NCBI RefSeq assembly: GCF_036373705.1
Contig: NC_089854.1
Location: 25,309,225 to 25,373,224, forward strand
Direction: 5' to 3'
Length of the DNA: 64,000 bases
DNA from: Amia ocellicauda
Lineage: Eukaryota > Chordata > Actinopteri > Amiiformes > Amiidae
In this document: positions 1-12,574 of the stretch, piece after piece
Numbering within the stretch: position 1 is the stretch's first letter
How the letters are laid out: each line of letters starts with the position of its first letter
Notes under the pieces: generated by a model
Database searches by the model: none
What the model saw: only the letters and a program-made list of their open reading frames with translations
Told to the model about the DNA's origin: nothing
Translations under genes and position numbers: made by a program

Positions 1-251
1 TGTAAAAAGATCAGCTCAATATTGAAAACAGTAAACCGGTGGTCGTTCCTTCAATAATCATGTCAAACAATAAGCATGTTGCAAGCAAATAATTTTCTGT
101 TAATGAGTCCTATGACTTTTGAAACACTCTTTATTCTCTGCTGCTTTTGACATGAGTGTAGACAAAGCTCAATACTATGTATTTGTATACAGTATACAGT
201 AGAATGCAGTATGTGTTTTTTATAAATACATATATAAATATTACATTTCAG
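1..251. other. Intron of copy 1
   Basis: AT-rich sequence left of the 19-nt exon at 252. It ends in a pyrimidine-poor but acceptable acceptor (TTTCAG). Nothing else is recognised. Confidence 0.5.
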
Positions 252-2924
252 GTCCAATGAAGGATAAAAGGTAATCATTTTATTCCACGTTTTAACTGCA
301 TGATCAATACCAAAGTTGATGCATTTGTTCTTAACCCCGGGGCTTGGAGGGCGATTATCTGCAAAATATCTTCATTGGTTACTTGACTTGAATTTTCTCC
401 TCTTTTTTGTGTGCTCAAAAATGTCACGGTAAACCCCTTTTTTCGTATAGTGTTTATGGATATATGTCTCTTGCTGATAAATAAATAATTCCCATGCATT
501 TAGAATGACTTATCTTTCATATTTTGTGATATTCTAATGGGATACATTAGAGGAATGGAAGCACTCACTCTTTTCCCTTTCTGTGTCTTCTGTACCATCA
601 AACACCTCATTCTTTTGAGTAATGTCTTAATGTTTTACTGCTGGTGGCTTTACCTTTACATGGACCCCTGGACTGATTCAATATATATTGTTTTTAACTG
701 ACGAAGTAGAGGAATTCATGCTACTTGAGACTGAGACCAGTCATGCAGCCACTAGTTAGACAACCAGGTAACAATTATGCCAAAATGGGCCAAGAAGAAA
801 TCTTTGTCTCAGGGCTGTGTGTTTTGTTTGTTTTATTTAGTCAAAGTGGTAAAAGGACATTTATCAAGACTGACACCTTTAGAACGCAGAATCTTGTGAA
901 GAGCAGCTGTGCATTTGTTGAAGTGGCCCTGAAATACATTTACTCCGCTGTACAAGAAAAAAGGCTCTCCAGTGATAAAGCAAAGAGCTACATAAAGGAG
1001 GTTAGCAGTTGCTTTATATACTTATATACACATACTGTACATATACAATTACATTTAGCTTTTCCATCCAACTATAGCATAAGTTATGAATGTAATATTG
1101 CATTTTTTGTGCCTGCAATATTGCTTGTTATTTTGCATGTTTAGCGTTTGTATTTCCAACCCTTAATATGTTTCTCATCAATAATCCAGTTTATGCAATT
1201 GCTAATAAAAGACAATACTGTTTATAGAATCAAATACAATTAAAATCAATGCAAGTCTTCCTTCCACCATTAAATACCTATTTGTGCTTTATTTGTATTT
1301 AATTTTGAATCTATGGTTTGAGTTTAAGTGTTGTTGTTTTTTAGTTTAGCAACTAGGGGGAAATTATGTGCTCTATTTATTTATATTATATTTACACATG
1401 GAAATATGTTTTGTATTTTTATTTTCCATTCAACAGATTCTACACACTATTTTGTTTCTTGGATATATTGACTTTCCTTCAGTTGAGTACAATGAGGTTT
1501 TGCCTAAACAACTCATATCTGTTGTAACAAGAAATTATGAAGATGTCCTTCAAAATTACAAAAGCCATCTACCCACAAGACCACCTTACTCAGTACTGTT
1601 GGATGTGGTAGGTTTAAAAACACATTTGTGAAAAATACATGGTTGTGAATTCTTAAGATTTACTGGTGAAAAGACATCACATTTAAAAGCTCAACAAGTC
1701 TTAATTTTATTCAGCTGTTCAAAGGATGTTTTAGGAACCTTCGTAGAATTATGAAGACAGTGGACAGGTATGAATTATGCTACATACAATATCTGCCCAT
1801 CTTATTTTAGGAGTTGGTGTTTTTGATATGTTATTCTTGTGCATAATATCTGAAGATATTGGAATTAGTTTTTCTCATATGTAATCATTAAAACTACAGT
1901 ACTATTTTAAAGGATGTCAACTATAAATTCACTGAAACTCATTAAAGCTGATATTTCTGAAAAAGTCCTGTTGATTCTCAGTGTAAAGTGTACTGCTATT
2001 TAGGGGAAAAAAACTTAATCAAATGTGTATACTTATTTTTATGTTAAGACATTGTATTTCTTTTACAAGGTGGTTGAAAGCACTGGAGACCAAAATGTTG
2101 AAGCTGTTCTGGACCAGCTGACATATTTAAATCAGAAGATGTTTATTCAATATTCAGCAAGTCAGCTTTGTGGAAATGATTTCTTTTTTAATTCTACTGT
2201 TGTGAGTTACTGCTATTTTTTTGACTCTGTAACCAGTAAGAGAACAAGAAACTACTTTGGCGGGTCAGTGTCATGCAAAGGAATTCTGCAGAGGGAGGTC
2301 TTCATTGATATTTCCTGCATTGCTACATGGAACAAAGCTGTGTCTTTAGCAGTGTGTTTGGCTAACATGTCTAAGACTAAACACATTCAGTTTCCACCAT
2401 ATGTGCATTCCACTGCTTATCACATGATTATTGGCAATGTTGGATGTAGTGGATCAGAAGAGCACCAAAGCACAAAGGTCAACACTAGCCTAGCAGCAGC
2501 AGCAGGAAACACTGGTACAGCGTTGGCAGGTGATGGTCGGATTAAGGGCTACTACTCCAAACCTCCTTGTCAGAAGTGTCTGGAATTGTTTCCAGATACG
2601 AGATTCACACCAGAGTGCTCTGAACACAGATATCCTGCTCCATGGGAGTATGGAAACTGTGCTGAATGTGAAGCAGTTAGTAAACTTCTTAATGCAGAAA
2701 CAGAGTTAAATAAGAGAATATCACTGCCCAAATATATTTCAATCAATTTGAATTACACATTTACAGAACTGATACCACATTCAGATGTCCATAAAATATT
2801 ATGCTCAGAAAGAAAGGAAAGGCTTGAAAATAATCTAAGGAAAACCAACTTTGAAGTGGGGGAACATTTCATGTTTTACAATCCTTCCTCGGATGACGGC
2901 ACTGCACTTGTACCTGGTCAATAA
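252..2924 (+). CDS. Putative interferon-inducible Cys-motif protein, copy 1 (5' end outside window)
   Basis: Exons read from splice sites: 252-270, 841-1000, 1437-1607 and 2070-2924 (TAA at 2922-2924). Each junction keeps phase, giving about 400 residues without a start codon; exons 1-3 must lie left of the window. Exon lengths 19, 160, 171 and 855 nt equal those of copy 2 exactly. The last exon holds conserved SC, ISCIATWNKA, PPCQKC and YGNCAECEA motifs, with 26 residues between the second Cys of PCxxC and the Cys of NCAE. I do not recognise the family by name. The CAE and PCxxC motifs recall zinc ligands of cytidine-deaminase-like enzymes but occur in reversed order, so enzymatic function is inference only. 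No signal peptide or membrane segment is visible in the part present, which suggests a cytosolic or nuclear protein. Coding potential is well supported by the conserved frame between copies. Confidence 0.8.
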
Positions 2925-4020
2925 GACAGGCAGAAGGAAAAAATACAACTTGATAATAACTTAATAACTATAAAATGAATGCACTGTACTGTATATGTAA
3001 TGTGTTGTTAATTTTGTATTGACTGTTAACTTGCCCTTTAAAAACAATGTGCTCTGAGTGTGTATACATTTCAGAACTGGAGTGGTCATGTCTTTATTGT
3101 ATTCAAAATGTATTCAAAATATATTCCTGAGAAATCGACTCAATACATTAATTCCACTTTTCAAGAATTATCAATTGTGTTTAACCAATATCTAATTAAA
3201 TTAATGACTTCAAAATGTTGAACCTAATCGTAACATTATTTAAAAAGTTGAGCTTTAGGTATGGAAGCACCTGTGTGGTTTTTCCTTGTTTATAATCTGG
3301 TTTATATGAAACTACAATGGCATGATCTGTCAGTACAAGTCACGCAAACAAGGTCAATGGACACACACACACACACACACACACACAAAACTACCTAAAA
3401 CAACTATTTAAATAGTATGAAACTGTCTTTCAAGACAATATAGGCAGAGTGGTATACTTAAAGACAAAGCTGGTACTTGGAGAGACAAAGCAAAGACAAG
3501 AAAAAGTTCCATACTCCCTCAGGTCCAAAGTAGAGGCAGAATTGGATTGATTTAAAAACGGGAATAGTCTAAAATAGACAGATCAATGTCTCTTTGGTTG
3601 TACAACTAAGAAACGTGATACTTTATCTAGGCCAACTGATGACACTTATTTATGGAACGACATCGCCAGAGAAGAATAAGAAATGGCCAGAAATAACCCT
3701 ATTTGCTGCATTTTCCATTACAAGAGAATGATGTTTAAATGATTAGAATATTTGTAGATTAAGTACTTTTTAAACGACGTTAACCCCACCCCAACTGATA
3801 GAAAACTACAAGCCTTTACTTAATTTACTCTATTTTTCCCGATGATATTTATTATTCTTTTTTAGTACCCCAAAATATAACAGTTTGCTATTAGCGAATA
3901 TGATTAACTTAGGCTAAATATGCATGAATGCTTGCATTTTAGATTTCTGTAACAGAAGAAGACGATTCTTTCTCAGCTTTGTATATAAACCACTCCTACA
4001 CTGTACACAGAGAGCATACA
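2925..4020. other. Intergenic region between copies 1 and 2, with (AC)n microsatellite
   Basis: Holds the 3' UTR of copy 1, an AC dinucleotide run at about 3361-3387, and AT-rich sequence. ATTAAA-type hexamers occur near 3195, but no decisive polyadenylation site is evident. No other gene is seen. Confidence 0.5.
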
Positions 4021-4022
4021 AT

Positions 4023-4079
4023 AGTTTCAGTTTCCCGTTCTTCATATGCCCGCCTACAGGGAGAGGCTTTATATAAAAA
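4023..4079 (+). promoter_or_regulatory. ISRE plus TATA box of copy 2
   Basis: AGTTTCAGTTTCCC at 4023-4036 is, on the reverse strand, GGGAAACTGAAACT, a perfect match to the interferon-stimulated response element bound by ISGF3 and IRFs. A TATA box (TTTATATAAAA) follows at about 4068-4078. This spacing predicts transcription start near 4100-4110 and a noncoding first exon ending at 4137 (TTTG/GTAAGT). The arrangement is typical of type I interferon-stimulated vertebrate genes. Interferon inducibility is inferred from sequence only. Confidence 0.85.
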
Positions 4080-4929
4080 TGAAGCCGACAAGAAAGCTAC
4101 TTTTCTGATTGACATTTCGTGAGAATATAATAATTTGGTAAGTTCTGTATAAATCTCTTCTATTTGGATTTATTGTTTGCCAATTCTAGAATGTGTAATT
4201 GGTTGATATTGTAACAATCGCAAGAGTTTATAAATCATATTGTTGGATTTAAACAATCAAGTAAATAAGGAATTATGTAATTTTAAATGTAGATGTTTAC
4301 TGTGTTGTTATGTTTCTTTGTAGACCTAATAATTAGCCAAAATGCACTATATGCTGCACGTAACGATTCCTCAGTCATTATTCCATAGTACAAGTGCGGA
4401 AATGTGGGGCTATATCGTCAATATTTTACTCATTTATACTCCATAATCTAAGGAATTAACGAATAAACAAATATGGTCTGGGATTTCTGAGGAGAAAAGT
4501 ATCTGACTTAATTTATACAATACATACAGACATACGTACATAATGCCGTCTCTTGATTATGCTTTTCAAGTACAATAGAATTCCAGAATGTTCAGCTCTT
4601 TATATGGAGGCATTATGAATGATTTTAAACACAATTTTATGTTAAAAATATTTGGTAATTATATCTTAATATTAGACATCTTACTCTCTATCATTTAAAA
4701 TGCATAACACAATACATAAACAAGAGTTGTATATTCTTAATGTATTTGTGGAAAATATAAGACTACTGGGCATGCATATAGTTTAGAACATTTCTGTTTT
4801 AGTTCTATATATTTCTGTCTATCTATATATCTTTTTTCAATATAATCTTACACAATGGAAGTCATTTTAAAATATATATACATTTACTATTTTTCAGGCA
4901 AAAGTATTAACAGCATACAGAAATAAAGC

Positions 4930-7900
4930 ATGCTAAGGGTAAGTATTTTAAATATTAAAGAAAAAATAAAATGTGATTAATCATTTTACATCACACATTG
5001 TACTGCACACCTCATAGTTTTGTGTTTATCCACAGAGAAAGATTATTTAAATTAAAAGGAAATGTGTATTTTATATAACATTTTATTTAATTTGATGAAA
5101 CAAAACTGATATGCCTTTCCTAGTAGAATGCATTGGTAAGCTGCATATGCAGTTTGTGGAGTCACTGCTCATTCAATGCTTATTTCAGCCGGGCACTGAG
5201 ATATAGGGAGAGAATTACACTGTGCCTGCATATTCTTGAACTTCTCAGAAGCAATATAACATTAATTCGTTTATTATGTTGCTTTCCTTATGGATAATTA
5301 AAATTACAATTATAACACACCTCAGGAAGAGGAACTATACAGGGGATAAATATTCACAATACTTTAAACAACACACAAACTGTTAATACATTAGCTTACT
5401 AGAGGCATCACCACAGAGTGAACTTGAATAGCCACTTGATAATTAATAAGTATAAGCATTCAATGAGCTGCAAAATTAACTTATCATGTTGAGTGTGTGC
5501 TTTCGCCAACTCTTCGCCAGCCTCCACCTGCTTTTTGGCTTCCTCTGACAAGGGGGACTGCCATCTTCACTTATTAGGGATTGTCACTGATAAGGCACAC
5601 AAATAATACATTACTCAAGTTCTCCTGGCAGAACTAGCGTTCTTCTGTTTTCCTTTGCTGATTATTTATGTTTCTTTTATCATAGCCTGAAAATGTGGAC
5701 TGTTTCTTTTACCAGACCACTGTTTGTAATCAGGTATGTTTTCAGCACCCAGTTTATATTTTGTGCATTATAAAATGTTTTTGCTTTTTACACACAGTTG
5801 CCCCATGTCACAAATCTTTCTGCACAGATATTTACAGTTACTGTCCTGCCATGCAACATTAACTTTATTCTTTAGCCTAGATGCCCCTTTCAACACCGGG
5901 ATCAATCCAAACAGTCCACAGTGATCTGCCCAGACTGGCAAATAAGAAAGCAATGCAGAAACAAACAGTGCAAAAAAAAGCATTTGGATGAAGAGGTATT
6001 TCCAAAAACAAAAAAAACAAAAAAATGTTTTGTACAAGGTTCCTATTATCTGTAGAACGAACTAGACAAAAGCTTGAGTGTGTTTTTTTGGTAAATGTTT
6101 GGTAAATTTTATTTTCTCTTTTTTAAGTTCACATAAGAAGGCTTAGTCTCTCCAAGTCACTGCTACCGAACATATTTGACAGTCTTTAAGGGTAATCTAG
6201 ATTTAGTTTGAATCAGTAATTTAAAACTAGCTATTTAAGTACGCTCTTAAACCACACATTTCCAACTCTGGTCCTGCAGTTCCCCAATCCAGTTAGTCTG
6301 ATAGGTCACCCTAAATCACAATTTTCTAAAGATTGGGTATCAGTTACTGATCAATTAAGCAAGTTACTTGTCCTGGGAAATCTGATACTTGAGTGCCTGA
6401 AAGTTGTTCCAAATTCTCAAAAAGACTGGATTCTCCAGAACACTTGATTGATCGACCAGAATGTAGTTTTTACAAATCTTAAATTATTTCAGGATGATGT
6501 ATAAAACTTGCTGGATAGGAGCTCTCCAAAAGTATGTATTAGGTACATTTCTTTAGACATGCATTGAGGAAATTGTAACTGCTAAAAATAAGAATTGATA
6601 TGTGGATAAGGACAGAAAATTATGGATGGTTTGTCTAGTTACTGGTAAAGCTAATAGTTTTTCAAAGTTGTATTTTAATTTACTTTATTTACAGGCATTG
6701 AAAAAATTCTTCCGCTGCCCAATTGAAAAAAAGTCAGCAGCATGCAGTAAACTGAATTGTCCGAATTACCATGCACGACAACGAATGGAAGTTGTGGAAC
6801 AAACTGAATATGTAAGAGGACCAGACCCAGGTGTGAAATCAATTTGGTTTGTGTGTTTTGTAGTGACAAGGGCCCAGATTAAATTAAAACATTGCATTGG
6901 GTTTTTGGGGGGATTGGGTTTGTATTTCAGTTCTCTAGCACCAAGAGGTAACTATAGGCTTCTCTTAAAGCCACATAATTAATTAATATTTTTTTAATGA
7001 ATCACAGCTTTTATGATGATTACCTAATTGCTGCTTTAATTAGATTACCTGGAGTAGCTATATTGGCAACTGCACGGTATAATTTGAAATACTGGTTACA
7101 AAGCCAAATCCTGAAAAATACAACACTCTACAAATAACATCTGCACAGTATTAATAATATGAACCAAATTAACTTTGTTATAATTTGCAATTATGTTATT
7201 CTGGGGGAGATACACACAGTATATGTACAGATTGTGTTGTGGGAGGTTTACTGATCTAACATATATTTGAACAACTGCGCAGCTCTGTTGCAGTTAGTGT
7301 GGATAACCTTACTGATATCCATTTTGGGAATATGAAGGAGGCAAATTGGTTTACTGGACCCCCTTTGACATTAATGTATTTTATTTGAACATCTGAACAA
7401 ATTTAGTTTTTATGATGTATAATCCAAGTATGTGTATATATACTTTTCTTTCAGTTCCAATGAAGGAAAAAAGGTAAGCAATTGTTTGTTATGCTATCAT
7501 TATACCAATTCTATATAAATGGAGAATCTGTGTCCTGAGAGGCTCCAAGCCTTCACTTGCAGCAGAGGATAAACCCTGGTTAAGAACTAGTCATTTGAAT
7601 CTGGACTTTGTCTAAGCAGATCTGGATTAACAAATTGGCTGTAGTTTGACAGTGTTTCTTCCTCCAGCTGCATAACAGCAACACCTGTAATCCTTTATTT
7701 GTATTAGTAATTAGTAATTCTAAATTAGTCTTCTTTAGATGCTATATCTTTGTGGTGTGTGCACATTTCAGCAGAAGGTTGTTAGCTGTATTTAGCTTTC
7801 TGGTGAGCCAAGTTTGTTAAATTCCAATTGCAGGACAAACCTATACAAAATCTAGTTCAACAAAATCCATCTTTTTTATTTTTATCCATCTATCCTGTTC

Positions 7901-8538
7901 AAAACTGGACAAAAAAGTTTAAATGGCTCACTGTGTATGTTTTTTTAGACTATGGAATAAAAAGAAGTTTGTGAAGTCGGACAATTCCAGGACACAGAAA
8001 CTGATCAATAGCAGCTGCCAATTCATTAAAGTAGCGCTGAAATATATTTCCTCTGCTGTAAATGAACAAAGGCTCTCCATTAGCAAAGGAAAAAGCTACA
8101 TAAAAGAGGTTAGTGATTTTTAAAATATATAAAAGTACTTTATTTTTATAGATAAGCCTGATGAACCAATGGCTCATTTCCACTGGCTTAAGCGTCCATG
8201 CTGGGCCATCCTCGGATGCGTTTCAGAGCTTTTTGTAAAACCTGGGCATTGTAGGAATCCATCCCCTGTTGTGGGAGGAGGCAGTGCGACTGTGGGATAG
8301 TGCTGTGTTTAATTTTAAAATCCAAGACAGAAAACAACACTACGATCAATAGAGCCTGACGTGGAAAGGACTTTTGTGTCTATTTTATTCTTTCTGCTTT
8401 ACATGATTGGAGACAGCGTAATAAATACACGTTTCTGTTAAGAAATGTTAGAAAGAGCTAAGTGTGTATAGACAACATTATATTCTGACTATCATTATGT
8501 TACCGTAAGAAAACATTTCCATGTACAACAATATTTGC

Positions 8539-8594
<56 letters not shown>

Positions 8595-11219
8595 GTAATC
8601 ATCATCAAGATATGTGCTAGTAGATATGTATTTTAAACAACCCCAGTTACCTGAAAACAATATTTACACCCAAAGGGGACTATGGGTACATTGCACTTGC
8701 AAAGGATTTCATAAATAAGTTCTTATCAAAGCTGCTGATAGTCCCATCTGCACTGTCACTCAGGCAGGCACAATGCACAATCCAATGGGACTGGCTTCAG
8801 CTAGACAAATCCTGACCCAGAGACTTTGCTCCGTAGTTCAAGAACAGCTGGTGCATGCTCTGAACACCCTGCAAATAGCGCTTCTCATCTGAAGAGAAAG
8901 GAGAAGGATGGAAGTCCATCAACTCTACCAGTCAATTGACATTGAAGGTGGAGGTCACCTTTGGCAAGAAAACAGGATTAGGCTGAGGTGAAACCCTGGG
9001 GCCATCTTCAGAAATGTGAGCGCAACATAGATGCACAAACAGCACTTATAGCTCACTCACGTGTTTTTAGACACAATGGCCAGCAGAAACGCAGTGTTTA
9101 GCAACACTAGCTTCAACTCTGCAGAGTGAAATGGCTCAAGGGGGGCATGGAAAGTGCATCCAGCACTTCATCAAGGCTCCACGCCATAAGGGATACAGAG
9201 TTAGGAGGGTGAACCCATCCTGTTCCCTTTAGAAACTGGTAGGCCAAGAAGTGGGACCTTACCTTAGCTACTGCTGCTGGACTGGATGACTGATTTCAAA
9301 TCTTTGATTAATTGACTGACCAACCGTAACCATCACGACATAAAATTTGATTGCCCTGTTGAGTGCTGTGGGCGGAATGCTTGCAATTTGAATATATTGT
9401 TTCTTCATTTATTGCTCCATTTGTCTGTCTATCACCTACATTTTTAATCCATGACAGCCTACAAAATGTGTACTCTGGAATGCCTTTATAAAAGTAGTAA
9501 TAGTACAATACTTCACTCAAAACATACTTAAGTAAAAGTAAAATGACCAAATTTGAAAAATACTCAAAAACGTACAAGTACACGAAAAAGCTACTCAGTT
9601 ACAGGAACGAGAGTAGTTGTAATTCGTTACTTTCCACCCCTGCCTTTAGGCACTGTATATTGAGTTGTTGATGTTGTATAACTATTAATAGCAGTTAATA
9701 GGTATTTAATTACCGGTATATACATTTTAATATATTGTTTTCCTTTCATCAGATTTTACACACAATTTTTTTTCTCGGACATATCGACATGCCTTCCATT
9801 GAGCCTAATGAAGTTTTGTCTTCAGAACTTTTTTCTCGTGTAACAACAAAGTACCAAGATGTGCTTCAAAAGTACAAAACCCATCTACCCAGAAGACCCC
9901 CTTATTCAGTACTGTTGGATGTGGTAGGTTTCAAAGTTAATTAACTAAATTTGATATGGAAATATTTAGAGGTGAAAATATATTTTGATAAACAATCAAA
10001 CAATCAAATTTTGTTGGTCTTTACTTATATGAAAGATTTTGAGGCTTGTAAAATTTTAAAGATAATGGAAATAACCTGATTACTGAGTTTTATATTTTAA
10101 ATATGTAACATGTTTTCACAGTTAACATTTCCTTGTACTCTATGCAAACAGTTTTTTCCCTAATTTTTGGAGACATCTGAGATGGCTTCCCTTAAGTTTG
10201 TTCCTTTAAAAAATTGTAATTGTCATCTTGAATTCCTTACGATTAATACAATTTTGCAGATATTGCTCAGTTTTGGTGACTCTTGATGTGAACATCACTG
10301 CTACAAGGAACATAAACTAGAATAAAAAGCTTGTTTCGTAATTTTTTTTTTACTTTTTTTTAAGGTGGTTGAAAGCACGGGAGACGCAAATGTTGAAGCT
10401 GTTCTGGACCAACTGACAGACTTAAATCAGAAGATGTTTATTCCCTTTTCAGAAAATGAATGGTGTGGCAATGATTTCTTTTTAAATTCTACTGTTGTGA
10501 GTTTCTGCTATTTTTCTGACTTTGTAACCAGTAAGAGAACAAGAAACTACTTTGGCGGGTCAGTGTCATGCAAAGGAATTCTGCAGAGGGAGGTCTTCAT
10601 TGATATTTCCTGCATTGCTACATGGAACAAAGCTGTGTCTTTAGCAGTGTGTTTGGCTGGCATCCATAAACATAAACCAATGTTGTTTCCACCATATGTG
10701 CATTCCACTGCTTATCACATGATTATTGGCAATGTTGGATGTAGTGGATCAGAAGAGCACCAAAGCACAAAGGTCAACACTAGCCTAGCAGCAGCAGCAG
10801 GAAACACTGGTACAGCGTTGGCAGGTGATGGTTGGATTAAGGGCTACTACTCCAAACCTCCTTGTCAGAAGTGTCTGGAATTGTTTCCAGATACGAGATT
10901 CACACCAGAGTGCTCTGAACACAGATATCCTGCTCCATGGGAGTATGGAAACTGTGCTGAATGTGAAGCAGTTAGTAAACTTCTTAATGCAGAAACAGAG
11001 TTAAATAAGAGAATATCACTGCCCATTCCCAATAGAATCAGCATAGATAGTAGGTATAATCATTTGCTTATAAATACTTTCAATACAGACATTTTAATCT
11101 TGCAAAGACAATGCAGACTTCAAGACAATCTCCGTAAAACTAAGTTTGAAGTGGGGGCAAAAATATTATTTTACGATCCTTGCATTGATGATAGTACTGC
11201 ACTTGTCCCAGCACAATAA
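4930..11219 (+). CDS. Putative interferon-inducible Cys-motif protein, copy 2 (complete)
   Basis: Noncoding exon 1 ends at 4137. Exon 2 (4898-4938) holds the start ATG at 4930. Coding continues in 6695-6830, 7455-7473, 7949-8108, 9753-9923 and 10365-11219. All phases agree and give a 449-residue protein. Exon 3 encodes a Cys cluster, C-x8-C-x4-C-x3-H (FRCP...AACSKLNCPNYH), which resembles a CCCH zinc finger with one spacer a residue short. The last exon encodes SCKG, ISCIATWNKA, PPCQKC and YGNCAECEA, with the fixed spacing P-C-x2-C-x26-C-A-E-x-E. No signal peptide or membrane helix is seen. The gene lies directly downstream of copy 1, in the same direction, under an ISRE/TATA promoter. A polyadenylation hexamer ATTAAA is at 11245-11250. 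An alternative donor at 6812 (GTAAGA) is possible but breaks the phase match with the next exon. Family name is not recognised; an antiviral role is inference. Confidence 0.82.
8539..8595. repeat. (ATT)n microsatellite
   Basis: Uninterrupted ATT/TTA trinucleotide run in the intron between the 160-nt and 171-nt exons of copy 2. Confidence 0.95.
8760..9270 (-). pseudogene. Degraded DIRS-like retrotransposon remnant (tyrosine recombinase region)
   Basis: Reading the minus strand gives broken frames that resemble the tyrosine-recombinase region of fish DIRS-type retrotransposons: a WSLDEVLDALSMPP segment, then SAELKLVL, then NTAFLLAIVS, where functional copies continue with a catalytic-Arg segment of the SAKRVSEL type. 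Here that segment is damaged (reads SKNT then a stop). Several stops and frameshifts are present, so it is a fossil inside an intron of copy 2. Identification rests on recall of the family pattern, and the boundaries are approximate. Confidence 0.5.
9485..9644. mobile_element. End of a nonautonomous hAT-like element
   Basis: The stretch with repeated AAGTAAAAGTA/TACTCA words ends in TTACTTTCCACCCCTG at about 9629-9644. Its complement, CAGGGGTGGAAAGTAA, is the terminal sequence type of a very common fish hAT-like repeat. Only this end is recognised; the opposite terminus is not evident. Confidence 0.5.
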
Positions 11220-11250
11220 GCCAATTGAAAGGAAATATGTTTTTATTAAA

Positions 11251-11994
11251 GATTAATAATAATGATTATAATAATATAAACATATTGCCTTAAGCAATCT
11301 AACTATATCACATTTAAATAATGCAGTGCTGATTTATTCCCCCCTAATTAAATGATTTAACAAAGCTGTTACATCCAAGACTCATACATACTCATCAGAA
11401 GGGTTTCAAAGGTCTTCCTTTATTGATTACTTGTTTATATGTTGTATGTGAACATAATGTTCTTATTCTTTTATTTATTCTTGTAAGTATTTTTACGTAT
11501 TTATTCAGGAAGAAATCCTGTAGAAAAGATAAAGGAAAATAATGGGAGAATTGGAGACCCTGTTCTAACATGGTGAAATAGAGAGACATGGACATGTTGT
11601 TTAGCCATGTTTTAGCCCCAGCCATGTAGTTGAAGCCGACGCCTTGGGATCATGCAATAATAGATTGGACATGATTATTGGATCACTAAGTTACTAGTTA
11701 CTAAATTAATGCAATGGATTGATTGCCCTTCTCTCATTTGTAACTTTCTTATGTTCTAAATTAATCTCTGCATTGGCAGTATCACAGTGTCCCTTTCTTT
11801 CTGCCTTCTGTTTAATATTTATTATTGTCAGACAAGGATATTAACAACTTATTTTTGAAATATTTACATTGCTTCAAATCAAAGGGTTCACTTTACACTA
11901 TAATTGTTTTGGATATTCATTTTACTTTATTGTTTAAATGAATCACTTACACATCTTTAAGCCTTAAGTGTTGAAAACACGGGTGTGCAGAATA
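11251..11994. other. Intergenic region downstream of copy 2
   Basis: AT-rich DNA after the copy 2 polyadenylation hexamer. I see no exon or repeat boundary here. Confidence 0.4.
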
Positions 11995-12224
11995 TACAGC
12001 TCTGGAGAAAATTAGGAGACCACTGCAAAATTATCAGTTTCTCTGGTTTTACTATTTATAGGTATGTGTTTGGGTAAAATGAACATTTTTAATTTAATTC
12101 TATAAACTACTGACAACATTTCTCCCAAATTCCAAATAACAATAAGAATGGAATGGAATGGCTGCCATACATGTAGAGATGCTGATTTAAGAGAAATCTG
12201 CAGTGGTCTTTTTCCAGAGCTGTA
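11995..12224. mobile_element. 230-bp terminal-inverted-repeat element (MITE, Tc1/mariner-like)
   Basis: Starts TACAGCTCTGGAGAAAATTA and ends TTTTTCCAGAGCTGTA. The termini are inverted copies of about 25 bp (ACAGCTCTGGA...GACCACTGCA). It lies in TA-rich flanks, as expected for TA-target elements. It has no coding capacity. The GACCACTGCAAAATTATCAG sequence type is widespread in fish genomes. Confidence 0.8.
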
Positions 12225-12574
12225 TATTGCATGCATGTTCTATTCAAACTCAGTTTTATGTTTATTTGTTTTTTAAATAAAAAAATGATGGTCTACAGTG
12301 ATTGGTTCATTGATTTAATTTACATTAAACTGTAATCATTACTCTGTATTACACTGCCATAGTTACCCATTCTGCTGGTATACGTTTGTTGCTTTATCAT
12401 ACAATTCTTTCAATGGTGGGAAAACATTTGACCAAAACAGCACAATACAGTACACAATGCAATATTGCTGGTGGTCTTAATGCCTTTTCACTAAACAAAT
12501 ACAAAAACTATTAGATTAATTGACGATAATCATACTCCCACCAACAAAGCAGCAGTCAAACATGTACACACCAC

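Noticed and set aside
1715-1767. Possible extra exon in copy 1 (LFKGCFRNLRRIMK, with CAG acceptor and GTATGA donor)
   Set aside because: Length 53 nt would break the phase between flanking exons, and copies 2 and 3 have no counterpart.
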